From: Karalla daura
Taxonomy: Eukaryota; Chordata; Actinopteri; Chaetodontiformes; Leiognathidae
Reading direction: 5' to 3'
NCBI GenBank assembly: GCA_029224185.1
Contig: CM055190.1
Coordinates: 16,123,320 to 16,187,319, forward strand
DNA length: 64,000 bases
In this document: positions 25,401 through 38,100 of the stretch, one piece after another
Layout: each line of letters starts with the position of its first letter
Numbering within the stretch: the first letter of the stretch is position 1
Program-made: the position numbers and the translations under genes
The notes under the pieces: model-generated
Seen by the model: only the letters and a program-made list of their open reading frames with translations
Told to the model about the DNA's origin: nothing
Databases searched by the model: none

Positions 25401-27141
25401 GGTGGGGGTAAGAGTGTGCAAGCTCACTGTCCACACTGAAAGCCTACTGTATAACTATGTGCCATTAGTTGCCACAAACAAACTCTCAGGACACTGTCTT
25501 AAACGTACCCCCTGCTGTCATGCTCCCATCACGCAATATTTAGATCTGTGATGTGAAACTCACTCAAAAGCTCTCCCCCACCTCTCTGCCGTGTGCAGGA
25601 CTTCCACCTGCTGTACGAGGAGGCGCGTTACTACCAGCTGACGCCCATGATCAAGGAGCTGGAGCGCTGGAAGCAGGAGCGCGAGCAGCGGCGGATGGCG
25701 CAGCCCTGCGACTGCCTGGTGGTGCGCGTCACCCCCGACCTGGGCGAGAGGATCGCCCTGAGCGGGGAGAAGGTCCTCATCGAGGAGATCTTCCCCGAAA
25801 CCGGAGACGTCATGTGCAACTCAGTCAACGCCGGCTGGAACCAGGACCCAACGCACGTCATCCGCTTCCCCCTCAACGGCTACTGCCGGCTCAACTCCGT
25901 CCAGGTAACAAACCACTCCCTGTTTCTAATCCCATCTGCACGCTCCACATGTGTGAAGCTGACAGTTCATGCAAAACGCAAATCAAGTAGTTACTGAAAC
26001 ATCTGAGAACAATCAGCATAGTGATCATATTAGCAATTGGCGTAACTCATAACAATGTTGCCATCTTTGTTTTGTCCTGGTGGACATGCAAGTACCATCT
26101 GTCTCCGCTTGTGTGTCTGTGCGCCGCATGTTAGTGTTTTATGAGTGTCCTGCTGACAGCTCGGGATCACATTCAACAAATTCCTTTTCGTTTTGTACAA
26201 ACTGAAATAGAGTATAATTGAGAGAGACGACAAATTGAAACGTCACCGCTGTAATGATAGCATGACACCATATGAGAGAAAAATATAATCCAGGTTCAAC
26301 ACAGTTTATGTTGTACCTAACTAATTTACTATGAAATATAATATAAGGTATTGTAGACTAATTTGGTGCCACAGGGCAGTTTTAAAACATTAATGATTTT
26401 ATGAATTATAATTAGTGTCATTTTGTATGTTGATGCAGATGCCAAAGTCATTTTAGGAAGTTAGTACAATAATATTATACTGTGAGCTAAATATAAAGGA
26501 AAATGTTTAAGCATTGTGACAGTTTCAAATGATAGTCCAAGTAGACAAGTGACAGTTCTGAGCTTTAGGACGATCATATCGTGGGACTGAATCTTTGAAC
26601 ATGAGTTTTCTCTGTAGTTTGAAGGAAGGGAGGGAATGATAACTGTGCTTGAAGAGCTGATCTGAGTTTAGAGATTACAGAGCTGAGGTTTCACACCCAC
26701 AGACCCAGGACAAGAAACAAAACAAAAAATAGAATAAATAAAAGCAGCACAAAAAACAGCAACAGAAAAACTTCAACACCTAAATGACCTCCAGTTAGAG
26801 TGAACAGACAATGTAGGCTTGAATAACAAGTACAGCGTAACACAACGCCAACTAATTCATAAGGTTTCCATCTGGATGGTAATCCACACTGTGTAATTCA
26901 TGCATTTGTAATATGTGAATTACATAGCGCTGAATGGCTTCAGGTTAAGTTTTTCTTTTAATATAAAGTGTATTGTTGCCTTGAGGATAAAATATTTTCT
27001 GGACCAGGACAGGTAAAGGTAGATCTTTAAGATGCACAGGTCTCATTATGATTTTATAGTGAAATTTACAGTGAGACTGACGATGTGCATCTGTTAAAGT
27101 GTGGTTGTTGTTTTATGGACTCTATAAGTACAAGAGTTCAG

Positions 27142-27176
<35 letters not shown>

Positions 27177-30100
27177 CCCCACTAGGAGTCAGTCAACAAG
27201 ATTTGTTGCTGTATGTACACTCAGCGTGTTGCCACAGTGGAGACTGGTTTATTTTTACATTTATTTATTTATTTGGCAAAAGGTTTTGCTGAGGAAGCAA
27301 ACTGCTCTTTAAGACTTTCACAGACACTTTTTATGCACATTTTAAACACCTGGATGGCATTTGTGCTCTGGAACCGGCGCTCTGATCCCCCAGCTCCACT
27401 GTTGCTCCCGAGCCTTCGTCTTCTGCTGAGGAAGAGGAGAGCGTCTCCTCCTCATGCTCTCAGTCCACTTGGTCTCTGTCTGTTTGCAGATTTGATTTTT
27501 CGGGTCACCAGCTGGCACAAAGGCTGGACTTAACACTCACACTTTACACCTCCCAGCAAAGTGTGGACCTTTGTGCCGCGTTTTGCTACAACAGAGATAA
27601 AAGCCCGTCGTCACTAAGTGAGATAATAGCTGCTCTGATGGAGCTGCAGTCTGTTTGTCAAGAGATTACCGCGGCTAATAAAAGGTGTGCAGAGCGTGTG
27701 TAGGTGTAGCTCTTATGTGGCTGTAGCACACTGTGAAATCTGAGCCTGTCTGGTCTTTGTCATATGGGGCTGCTCATTATCTTTTATTGAAGCCAATAAG
27801 TTCATATAAACTAATATGTTACAGCAAATATGTTTGGAAGGAGTGAAGTAGCAATGAGTTACCATGTTTTTTTTTTAACATAATTAGGAAAAGTTGTCTA
27901 TGATTGATTGCTAGCAAAATTGTTGATTCTGAGCACATGCCATCCATCTTATATATGATTTAGCTTTGATGTGGTTATTTTTGGGGACTGGTAGCATTGA
28001 ACTCAGGTTGGGAAAAGATTGTGGTCGACGCCCCTCTCAAGAGTCTATGAATCTCTGGATATATTCCAGGTTATAATTATGTCGTCTGACATGTATAGAA
28101 GAAAGGACAGGATGGCTTTTCATTAAATTCACTACAGATGGTAAAGAAATCTGGTATCTGTATGACCGCCATTCGATTTGCTTCGCTCTTCAGACAGGTC
28201 CGTCTGACTGAGATGTACAATCTCTCCGCTTTAAGCAGAGTGCGTGGAGAGGCAGTGAAGACGTTAAAAACAACTTCAGAAAACTAGTTTTACAGTCGTG
28301 TTACCCGGAGAGGTCTGGGAGAGGGAGAACGGAAAGGGGGGGGAACATAACAACCTCACACCACAGGCTCGATATAACACACTTCAGCGCCCAAAGCTAT
28401 GAAGCAGGCCAACACACAGAGGAGCCCGCACCCCCTCCAGCACCCTGCGAAGCCTCTCCCAGGCACGCTAGTGCACCCTGACACCTCCACCTCCCTCCTG
28501 CCAGAGCGAGAGACCTCCTCCGGGGAGGAGATCCGAGCAAGCGGGACAAAGCACGTGTGGACTGCGGCCATGTTTTCCTGCGAAATGAAGAAGAAGAGGA
28601 ATGGAAAAGGGGAGGGGGGGGATGATATGCATAATTTACGCTTTACTCCTTTTTAAGACACAGCTCCTTTTTAAAAAAGACTCCAATATAACACCGCTCA
28701 AGGCAATTGAAATACACGTATTGCATTTTTTAATACCATACTTACAATTTCTCAAACAGCCTAAACCGGTTTGTACTTCTTTTATAGATTTTTAAATGAC
28801 TTGCAATATAATTAATTGGCCGCATCAACTAACACAACATTTTCTCACTCTGTTTACAAGCGAGACTGGTTATGGAAAGTGAGGGCATCTGAGTAACTTG
28901 GACTGAGAGGAGTTTTCATTGTTTAGACAGAAAAACTGCTCAGAGAAAGAGGAGCCGGGTCCTCCAGGCTTCCTGTAAGCGATGCTGCCTTTTGTCTCAC
29001 ACAAGGCTGAGGTGGTGGCGTTAGCCCCGTTACTCCGTCTCATGTCGGCCCCTTTAAGAGACACAGATACACCAAAAATCTGCTTTTCTTGAAAAAAGAA
29101 GAAGAAAAAAGCGCAAACACACTCACACACACATATGCAAGCACAGTAGAGGGGCCCGGCTCATTGAGTCGATGTAGATGAGGACACGAGGAGCAGATGG
29201 AGGTGTTTTTTTGGTGTAAGGGGAGATTTTTCTAAACAACTTACTCATTCTGTCCTCTCTTATTGTTGCGTGAAGGTATGAGAAGGTTAGGAAAATAATC
29301 CTCCGTCTTAGCCGCCAGACAATGAGCCTGGATTTCAAGTGCTGGACCCCAACCCAGGGGAACACACTCTCAACAACCACACCCTGCCCACAGAGGAAGA
29401 GAGGGTGGAGGGGGATACTCTGTCTGGTATTTATGACAAGAACTAGATGGATGTGTGACAAATTTTCATTACGCACATTCATTGGTTTTACGGATAGCAT
29501 GGCCTTTTGATATGCCTGGTTCGTAATTCCCTTTTATCCATTAATATATTAAGATAAACATCCCTAAAGTCACAAAAAATAGTGTAGTGTGAAACATCTC
29601 AATCGACTACTCTCATCGACATTCAAAGCAGTTCAAGGAGCTTGGGCAAATTCCTGATTTCGAGCGAAGGAAATTCTTGTAGTATCACAGGGTTAAAAAT
29701 TTGTCCCCTTCATCCTCTTGTGTATTAAAATGTGAGAGAGTGGGAATAAACAGCTCCACTTCGGCGAGTGATTCTCCATGAAGTCATGAATGGAATTCGG
29801 GGGGAATAATGCGAACCACCTGCGCTGTGATGTAGATCCAGCGGAGAGAAACAGAGAGCAGCAGCACAGGCACTTAACGGAGGGAAAACATTTAGCCAAA
29901 GAGCCACAGAGGTGTACACACACGCGTCCCAGAGCTGGGGCCGGGCCTGCTGCTCCATACATCACCATGATGAAGCACTCGGATCAGACCGCAGCCAATC
30001 CGTCCTTCATCAATGTGACAGCGGAGGCAGTGGTAGTGCGGGGCCCCCCTGTGCCCCCGCTGCCCGGGCGGGGAACGCAACACGTCGCAACACTCTCTTA

Positions 30101-31546
30101 CATGTCACACTGCCACTCCATCAATCCTGCGCCGCGTGGAAAGAGAAAGCACAGCTCATCAGAGCAGACAAGGCCACACAAACACCTCCGCTGTGCTCCT
30201 CGGTGGCAGAGGCAGACATTAACACCGCTGAGCTGAGGGTCCACTGTGCTGGAGAGCTGCGCCGCACACAGGGTGGATTAACCTGCTTAAGAATTAATGA
30301 GCAGGTGCGATAGAAATTATTCTAAAATAAAAAAAAATAGGCTTTTGTTGGATTCAGTTTTGGAAAGTGGATCATTCTTGGAGTGACTCTGAAGTGAGTC
30401 AGGAAATGTGGAAAGAAAGGAAAATTATTCAGATGACTCCAAAGTTTGTACACAGTTTAATGGAATCAATCAACTTAACATCGGTGGAAATTAATCCACT
30501 TTAGTGGATATAATTATGAATATGTCATGAAGTCATGAAATGGGCTGACGACCTGTCCAAGGTGTATTCCTCATATTTTGTGAACTGGATCCATGCTCCA
30601 TCAGAGCCCCAAGACATATAAAGCGGGTAAAATGATGATGGATGGAGGATGGACATTTTTCAATCCTACACATAGCAGTTGTTATAGCTTATTTAACTAC
30701 TCTTTACTACATGTTAAAATATAGTAGTAAATGAAAGTGATTAGAATTAATGACTGATTACATATACTTTAGAGGTTATATGTAGTCAGGAATGTAGTCA
30801 GGAAGCTACAGTTTAGTTCAGTTCAGTTTCAGCATCACATTTCAAAAGGTTTTGGTAACAAAATATAGATCTGCACACATGACTCTTGATGATATACGGT
30901 GTGAATGTGTAGGAGTAAAAGAAATGAAACTTGCCTCTGAAATGCAGCAGAGTTGAGCATTGAAGCAAAGACAAATGGAAATAACTTGACTTTAGGACAT
31001 AGTTGTAGTATCATAAAGCCAGACCACAAACCACAGGTGTATCAGAAACATCCTTGTGTGAGTCAGAAAGTGTAAGATCGTGCATCCTCAGATGTTCACC
31101 TCTGTTCAGTCTGGTCAGATCTGTTGAAGCAGAGACGAAATCCTTAATACCTCTGCTCCATGTCGAGCTCAGTGGGCCTGCAGAGTGAGGCCGTTGGATC
31201 ACTGCAATCACTTTACCTGAACTAAATGAGTGTGTGGATTCAAACTAGCTGGAGACATTTTGCGTGAAAGTGTCATTTTGTACCAATGAACTCAATCCAC
31301 CAGACAACGTGCCGCAAATGCTCGGAGAATATATTATGCTGTCAAAGTGTTTTTGTCGCTTGTGATTCCTAAAAAAGCTGGCAGATGGCACAGAGTATTA
31401 GAAAGAGTTGGAGCTTTTTGTGCCAGATGCTTGTGATAAGCGGAGCATTGGATGCAGAGACTGCAGTCAGCGCTCCCTGTCACACATTAAAGACTCTGCA
31501 TAGTTAAACAAAAGCGACCCCCTGAGTGCAGCGCCCATCACATGCC

Positions 31547-31620
<74 letters not shown>

Positions 31621-31912
31621 ACGCGTGTCAATCAACTCTGAGCCCTGTGCCATGAGGAGCAAGTGTCTTCCAGCGCCTCCGGAGAGGTGTGCGTGCGTGC
31701 ACTCCGGTGGCCATCAATATTACATTGTGCTCTGATTTCCAGCCCTGAGACTCATCCACTTTGATTCCTGCCACCGTCGCTAGGTTGGAAATATATACGG
31801 CGCTGGGAGGGTAGAGCAGCGAGGCTGATATATCCCCTCGTCCTCCCCCGGTGCGACCCGAGATTGAGTGGCAGCTTGGCGAGACGGTTGTACGCTGAAT
31901 GGCTTGTGCCTC

Positions 31913-31992
<80 letters not shown>

Positions 31993-34900
31993 GCAGATCC
32001 CTGTGCAGCCGAGTCGACCCTGTAACAGTGACAATGGTTTATTATGTTTGAGATGTACAGAGATCGCTAGGGATGAAGAGGGCGAGGAGATGCGCTCAGT
32101 TCAGCATCCTGCTTCGATCGCACAGGCAGGAAAAAGAGACGAAGGCAAAGTTATGAAGATCAGGGCAGAGCGACAAACTTCAGCAAAGTGTTGTCACTAC
32201 CTTTGTTCTGCTGCTTTTTCATGCCCTGTTCGGAAATCCATAAGGATGGTGGGATCTCTCTCACACAGCTGGGAAGGTCATCTCAAGGCAATGCGTGAAA
32301 AAGGAGGAAAAAACATGCTAATTAGCTCTAATTTTGTTACACGCAAATCACTGTGCTTGGAATGAATCTATGACCACATGCAACTATTTTTGCTATGGTT
32401 TTGCTCAAGTTAGGCTGGAAAGTAAGCAGAGAAATCTGCAGAAGTTCAACACAAGCTCGGATCTGAAAGCCCGCAGTCACGAGCGTATTGTGCTGAACTC
32501 AGCCACCAGGACATGTGTTCGCCTTTTAAGGGGCTGCATTACTTTCTGTTGTCAGCTGGGATTGATTCCAGGACCCTGTCCTGTGGAGACTGAAACCTTT
32601 TGCTTGGATACGTCTTAATTCTTCAATGTATTGTTTATCTGCCCATGGCACTAATTCACTGTGTCAAACCCAATGTTGAGGTTTTTGTTATGGCTTCTTA
32701 TAGTCATTACAGTGCTCTTGAATCAGTTACAGCTATCTATAATAATATCCTTGAGTCTTTTGTGTTGCCATGCATTAATGATAAAAGTGTTTTCAGACTA
32801 TCTTTATTGATCAGGCCATTCTCCTCTGTGACCAAATTCATTGCCAAACATGACAGAGTCCCACATGCGTTAAGAGATGATGGGGAAAAATGCAATGTGA
32901 TGCAATGATCAAAGAAGGCTATGTAATATCATTTCCATAATCGTTAGGCTCCTCCGTCGTCTGTCATGGATTTGGGAGTGTTTGATGCTTGGGCAGGTCT
33001 CTTAATTAGCCATCCTCACCATCAGCTGTCTGCCGCCCCTTCTGTCTCACAAATTACAGAGTTTGTCGTCGTCGTATGGCCAGAGGACAAAAAAGGAAAG
33101 GGGGGTGGGGGAAAAGGGGGGACTTTTCCAAGTGGTCCTTTCTGTTTACAAGCAGCACACACACTCTCGTTTTAATCAGGAAGCAGAGGGGAGGGGGGGG
33201 GGGTTGAGGATTTCAGGTCTGTTCAACAAGTCTGTGGGTGAGTATATGCGTTGCAATTTGCATTTAGAGCTTTACGTAGGTGCACGCGTCTCACGTCTCG
33301 CTGTGTTAGTGCGGTGTGTGAGTATTTAGCTGCACGTCTCTGTTGTGTTCATCTCCAGTCAGGGGAGGCTGTAGCCCCCTCGACTGCTGGAGGCCTAAAC
33401 ACCCCACTTTAGCCGTCCGACAGTGTCCTGGCTCCCGTAATTAGAGGGGTCATCCTTTGCCATGAGTACATGCGTCAGGGTGCTTGTGAGTGTGTGAGTG
33501 TGAAGAAAGCGATCTTTTTTGTGAAAACTTCTCTGGCTCTGTATCTGGCAGTTGGGGAGGGCGGGGGGGGGGGGGGGGTATCAGCCCTCGGCGAGACCTT
33601 TCATTTCCATGCGCTGCACGCTCCATTAAAAAGGACGGGGGAATAAGTAAATACACGGCACTCCTCGCACTGGGATTTAGATATGCTCCCTCCGAAAAAA
33701 CAACATCCCACAAGAATTTCAGCAGATGAGGATAGAAAAGTGGTGCCGGGGTTCACGTGCGAGCTTATCGGTATTTGGACGACGTCTGTGTCGATGCCCA
33801 CACTCCAGGGCTAACAAGCCTGCCCGTCTCCTGCTCCATCCCTGCAGCGGCAACACTTTGTCCTCACACAGATCACCCACAACCCCCCAATCCTCATTCC
33901 CCACACGTCGCTCCCTCTCTCTCCTCGCTCACGGACCTCACTTCTCCTCTCGGCCGAGCCTCATTACTCAAATTAGGAGCTCCAGTAATCACCACGCTGA
34001 GCCCCTTTAACACACCTCGCTCGCTCTCGCACTCTCCTCATCCCTTTGAGCTGATGCCCTCGGTTCGGTAGCCAGCCAGGCAGAGGCGGCATGAATATTG
34101 CAGAGGTGGTGTGATGTCGGAGTGCCCTCTGGTTTTATTCCATCGCTGCGTGCGATTGGAGGAGGGGGTGGTAATGACACAGGGTGTATGTTGATGAAGA
34201 TCTGAGGTTGATTTAAGGATGGATGGTTAACTCACAACCTATCGAAGGCGTATTTATGTTTTCTGCTGCTAAGAAAATGCATTCATCTATCATACAACTT
34301 CCCTGCAATTCACGGAGGAAACGACACACAAAACAAATGTGCTTACATCTAAAGATAATTTAACATTTTGAGAAATGATCCTTGGTCAGAGAGCTAACTG
34401 TGGCAAACTGATTTCACCAAGTAAATGTCCCTTGATCAGCACAACTAAAAATGAGCACTTCTCGTGCAAACATAATTAAACTCTGTGCTATATTTTAAGT
34501 GGAAATATCACAATAAATGTAATCTGAAGGCACTTAACACAAACAGCAGGTCTGCACCATGCTCAGATGAGCACTCAGCAGCCAGTCTTTTAGCCTGCTA
34601 GCTTAGTGTGCTAGGAGCTGGGGCGAGTTACATAAGGCTTAAATATATACTTCCCCATACCCTAAAAAGTGTTCTGATATGTAGTTGGTATCTGATTGGA
34701 TTGGCTGGTTGTCTTGTTAAGTTAATTGTCCATTGAAGAACAACATTTTTACCAGTGAAATCAAACTGTTATTGTAACTTGACATACAGTTTTCTTCACA
34801 AATAGGAATGTATGCTAAATGTAAGAATCACAGTGATATAAGTGTCAGCAATTACTCTTTGAAAATATATAACCTGATTCACGCCTCTAACAGCAGTGCT

Positions 34901-35134
34901 CCTCAGTTATCTTTAGCTCAGCGATGAACTGTGTGATCAATTCCTCTCTTTCTGTCTTTCTGTCTTTGCTCTCAGGTGCTGGAGCGTCTTTTCCAGAAAG
35001 GTTTCAGCGTGGCAGCGTCTTGTGGAGGCGGCGTGGACTCGTCCCAGTTCAGTGAGTACGTGTTGTGTCGTGAGGACCGGCGGAGTCTCTCCATCAACAC
35101 CCCCATCAGGATAAAACAGGAACCCCTGGACTAG
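13250..35134 (+). CDS. kctd15: KCTD15 (BTB/POZ, potassium-channel tetramerisation domain family), complete spliced coding sequence, 257 aa
   Basis: The coding sequence joins 13250-13413, 19707-19851, 25599-25904 and 34976-35134, giving 257 codons plus TAG. All introns are GT-AG and the phases agree. The BTB/T1 domain begins near residue 32 (VHIDVGG) and runs to about residue 133 (ELERWKQE). A conserved C-terminal domain starts at CDCLVVRV (residue 140) and continues through [12 protein letters not shown]. The protein ends in IKQEPLD. KCTD15 rather than KCTD1 is indicated by [47 protein letters not shown] and VLCRE. In the family, KCTD15 represses AP-2 transactivation, limits neural-crest induction and has been linked to obesity. 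Unlike many KCTD proteins, KCTD1/15 are not thought to be Cullin-3 adaptors. The 257-residue length equals human KCTD15 counted from the same internal Met. The start at 13250 has A at -3. Teleosts often have a and b copies; I cannot tell which this is. Confidence 0.97.
15436..15471. repeat. (CA)n microsatellite, interrupted
   Basis: CA repeats with one CCC interruption, in kctd15 intron 2, preceded by a CT-rich tract. Confidence 0.9.
19612..19691 (+). repeat. TG-rich tract abutting the exon 3 acceptor
   Basis: About 80 bases composed mainly of TG units with CG and TTG interruptions end about 15 bases before the exon 3 splice site. The true pyrimidine tract is reduced to ATTTCAATTTTCAG. Confidence 0.9.
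19707..19851 (+). CDS. kctd15: kctd15 exon 3 (BTB core)
   Basis: This exon completes Arg55 and encodes [14 protein letters not shown] through LLLPDDFK (to residue 103). It is 145 bp, entered in phase 2 and left in phase 0. The acceptor AG is at 19705-19706 and the donor is AAG|GTATAT at 19852. The acceptor has a short, weak pyrimidine tract directly preceded by a TG-rich repeat. Skipping the exon would shift the frame and destroy the BTB fold. Confidence 0.96.
23830..23965. promoter_or_regulatory. candidate conserved non-coding element in kctd15 intron 3
   Basis: Within about 135 bases there are at least six TAAT cores (ACTAATC, TTAATAATTACTAATTG, CTAATTAAAT, CTAATAGG, CATTAAC). Such clustered homeodomain-type sites are common in developmental enhancers. 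No conservation data are available, so this rests on composition only. Confidence 0.25.
24505..25010. repeat. teleost interspersed repeat (tagcagacgctttatccaaa-type), diverged
   Basis: TTTAGCAGCTGCTTTCATCC followed by AAAGCAAGTGATAT near 24556, and GGTTAAGTGTCTTGCTCAAG followed by GACACTTTGCC near 24913, are the two hallmark blocks of a repeat that recurs across fish genomes. The segment between them is poorly conserved, so the outer limits are approximate. Confidence 0.6.
25599..25904 (+). CDS. kctd15: kctd15 exon 4 (end of BTB, C-terminal domain)
   Basis: The 306-bp exon encodes 102 residues in phase 0, from [14 protein letters not shown] to YCRLNSVQ. The acceptor ends GTGTGCAG at 25598 and the donor is CAG|GTAACA at 25905. 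It is much more GC-rich at third positions than the flanking introns. It carries the [20 protein letters not shown] block and the [11 protein letters not shown] block typical of KCTD1/15. Confidence 0.97.
27145..27172. repeat. (CA)14 microsatellite
   Basis: A clean CA run in kctd15 intron 4. Confidence 0.95.
30533..30652 (+). repeat. SINE-like repeat, tail fragment in opposite orientation
   Basis: Reads GGGCTGACGACCTGTCCAAG, GGTGTATTCCTC, GGATCCATGCTCC and finishes with GATGATGGATGGAGG, the family's GGAT-rich tail. It lies in kctd15 intron 4. Confidence 0.65.
31549..31619. repeat. (TG)35 microsatellite
   Basis: A perfect TG array of 71 bases in kctd15 intron 4, the longest dinucleotide array in the window. 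Confidence 0.97.
31919..31984. repeat. (TG)33 microsatellite
   Basis: A second perfect TG array on the same strand, 299 bases after the first. Confidence 0.97.
32545..32585 (+). repeat. short SINE-like repeat remnant
   Basis: CAGCTGGGATTGATTCCAG followed by GACCCTGTCC resembles the tail-proximal part of the same family. Very short and diverged, so the call is weak. Confidence 0.35.
34976..35134 (+). CDS. kctd15: kctd15 exon 5 coding part (C-terminus and stop)
   Basis: The acceptor follows a long pyrimidine tract ending GCTCTCAG at 34975. The exon encodes 52 residues, [15 protein letters not shown] to IKQEPLD, then TAG at 35132-35134. The segment between VLCRED and IRIKQEPLD (RRSLSINTP) is the variable part of the family. 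IKQE (residues 251-254) fits the psi-K-x-E SUMO acceptor consensus, and zebrafish Kctd15 has been reported to be SUMOylated. Confidence 0.97.
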   Translation: MLERLFQKGFSVAASCGGGVDSSQFSEYVLCREDRRSLSINTPIRIKQEPLD

Positions 35135-38100
35135 AGCGCTCCAGGAGAGGGACTTTCAAACCCCGGCCACCAACACTTCCCTCCATCTTCTCACACCATC
35201 TCCGCCCCTGCCCCCCACCCTGCCCTTGCAGAACCACAGCCCCTCCACTCCTTAACATACCTAAGTATTAGCAGAGGCTTGTTTACCTCACCGGCTCTGC
35301 AGAACTCTAAGGGGAATGTAGTACCAAACAAAGGAAAAAAAAACACAAAAAACATCAGCAGCAAAAGTTTTTGATTATGTTAAATAACGCCCAAAGAATC
35401 TGGGACTGTGATGAAAACAACAACAAAGACAAATGGACTCAACAGCAGCTCACTTGAACCATTTTAGCACAGTGACTGGTTGATTTTTTTTCCCCTCCTC
35501 TTCTTATGAGAAAAAGTTGCCCTGACCCATTTGGAGTGACACAACTGCCCTCTCCTTGAATCCCGATGAACTCGATGCCCACACACATACACACACACAC
35601 GCACACACCTCACTCTTTGACCCCTCTTCCAGTGGCAGTGTGTCATCCACTTGTGTGTCTGTGCGAGGCCCACGTCTTGTCTGAGCAGTGCGGTATGGCC
35701 TGCTGCAGGGACCGGGAGGGTTTGGCAGACAGAACGCTGTTCAGGACGACCAGAAGAGGACATAATCCCACCACCCGCCCCCCCCTCAAAAAAAAGGCTC
35801 CGGATCTCCCCTGACCCCACGACCCCGTCCCACCGCACTCCGGAGGCCTCGGCACGGCGGCGGAGCATCGTTTGCCAAACTGATTGTTTATTACAATTTT
35901 CATTGTTGTTTCTAAAGTATGTTCTTCTTGCTCCTCTTGCTGTTCTTATCATGACATGGTGTAAACAATTATTATTAATAGGATTATTTTTAATGTCTCT
36001 TTTTTCCTTTCTCCAATATGAAGGATGTATGAACATTGTATTCATTAGGCTTTGGGAGCTTGTGAGGGAGCGTTTCTTGGCAGTAGCTGCAGAAACTCAG
36101 ATGTCTGCGGGCTATGTGGCTAAAGCGATCTAGCTGGCAATGCATCCGGAGCCAGAAAAAGTCCCATTGTTCAAACAGGGATGGAGGAAAACCTGGATGT
36201 TTCCACATTGTTTATAGACAAATGTGTGGCACACATAAAAAAAGTGCTCCGAAATTCCTGCTTATTAGCTCTAAAACATATCAGGTCTGTGATCGGATTC
36301 TCTCTCTCGCAAGCACAAATGTGTCATTGTAGTTAGTACGAGGAAGTTGGTGAATTTGAAATGCAGGCTGAAGTTGCACAAACTCTTAAGTGTATTGCAG
36401 TTTTGTCGAGTTGAGAATGTTCAAGAGCTGACGACCAACACGGAGAGCCGACGTTTACCAGTACGTCTCGTCATCAGCAAGAGGTGTACTCTAAAAGCTT
36501 AATGTTTGACGGCACTTAAAGGTTTCCCATCGAGCTGCACCGACCTGTTCCCACCAAACGCTCGTTGGTACCCAGTGACCAGTGCCAAGTCAGGCTGTGT
36601 CTCCTCTCGTTTCTCGGGGAGACTTAGAAAATGAAAACACAGAAAACAGGCAGAACTCAGAACCAGTGTAGATACTTAAGGAAACAAGGTGCCCATTAAG
36701 TCACTCGTACAAACGTAGAGATGTCAACCCTTTTTACAGTTTTTAGCTCAAGAAGACACAATGCATTATTTAAAACTGTGCAACGGGCACCAAGTTGTTC
36801 CCAAGGGCCTTCACTCCTGACAGTTTTGTTGGGAACAACTCGCAGTACCTTCTGACCAAGTTTGAGAGATGCTCTTTGTTCCAATATTGTCACTTCTAAG
36901 CCAAGATTATTTCAATGGTTTTTCACATGTACTTGTATGTGTGGCAGAACCCAGAGTGAACTGTACTCCCAGCATCAGCGTATTATTCACAAAGAGGCGA
37001 GTGGGCGGCATTTACTCTATCCTGCTCTCATTCTTTTGGTCTTATTCTTAACATTTCTGGATCAAAGACAGAAACAAGAAAGGCCGAGTTTTCATGCTTT
37101 ATATTTGTGTGTAACTTACAGATGCTGTTTCTTCCATTCCAAAAGACTGATAAAAAAAAGAAGGAGCCCATTCTGATCTTTGTGGGCTCTGGCAGTTGTT
37201 TGAGTTTAACTGGGGTTGATTTTTTTTTTTTTTTTTTGGTTTTGTTTTCTAAACTAGTTGTTCATTAAAAATGGGTGCTAGTTCTTCGGACCATGTCCTA
37301 ATGTCTGCTCTCACTCTCTGGACGGGCCACTGATTAGAACAACACCAATGAGTGGGTGGAGATGGGCTCGGTGTGAGTGTAGCTCCCAGTCCAGCACTCT
37401 GCAGCCCTGGGGCTCCCTCTCACAATCAAGCCCATCTTTGTTGCGACCTGCCAGTGGCCTGCGCCTTTGCATCCAGTCGCCTCAAAGGGAATGGTCGACC
37501 AGGCCTTTCATGCGCCGAGGCATGTTGGGTGCTTCAAAGCGCTCCTCGCCCCCCTCTGCCTCCCCGAAGGCTCCCAGCTCAGCGGTGCCAGTAGAAACTC
37601 GAGTTGCACCCCCTGCTGCTGTGTCATCCCCATGCCCTGGTTTTCAGAACGCCCTCCGATGCTGTGGCTCGCTGGACCACACCGCAACAAACCAAACAAA
37701 CTGATGAGTCAAAATCTGAACATACTGTACAGCCAGGCCACTTGACTCTGCTGCTGATCCCCACATCTTTGATCCAGTCGATATGAAGTGTGGCAACTCA
37801 TCTGGGTTAGTCCTTAAGGAAACGGGTAAAGGAAGATCAATGTTGTACTAAAACCACACATCTGCAACAATTTCTTTTTTTTTTTCACGGAGGAAGGAAA
37901 GAAGGCATATTTTCTCAGTGATGTGGCATTTTGAAATAGCAGAATGGGCTTTAAGGAGCTTTGGGGTCATGCACATATGAGCGAAACCAGAAATGGCCAT
38001 TATTCTTATTCTGTCTGCAATACCTAAGCCTGGGTTGCCCGAGTTCAGCTTTACGTACATGTAGGCAGGTTAACTGCAGCGCTGGACCGACTGGACAGGA

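Larger units (their letters stand above)
19852..25598 (+). other. kctd15: kctd15 intron 3
   Basis: This 5.7-kb intron contains an AT-rich, TAAT-rich block at 23830-23965 (candidate conserved element) and an interspersed repeat copy at 24505-25010. Short open frames here have low-complexity or random composition, and none resembles a known protein. Confidence 0.9.
25905..34975 (+). other. kctd15: kctd15 intron 4
   Basis: At 9.07 kb this is the largest kctd15 intron. It includes a CA repeat at 27145-27172, a reverse-oriented SINE-like fragment at 30533-30652, two long TG arrays (31549-31619 and 31919-31984) and G runs near 33193 and 33563. GC-richer, relatively repeat-free stretches at 28.3-28.6 kb and 29.7-30.3 kb have no recognisable coding content. 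Confidence 0.9.

Noticed and set aside
31868..32365. 165-codon + strand open frame
   Set aside because: Its core is a CVCVCV run translated from the TG array; the remainder resembles no known protein and it sits in a kctd15 intron.
13250..35134. KCTD1 rather than KCTD15 as the gene identity
   Set aside because: The neighbouring TAF4-type gene recalls KCTD1-TAF4B, but the protein agrees with KCTD15 at all family-specific positions compared (for example NGTEP not DGTEP, EIFRY not [16 protein letters not shown] not LQQRGFEIVGS).
35464..36045. 193-codon - strand open frame over the kctd15 3' UTR
   Set aside because: No recognisable domain; contains CVRVCVYVCG from a CA-rich patch, and lies antisense to an established 3' UTR.
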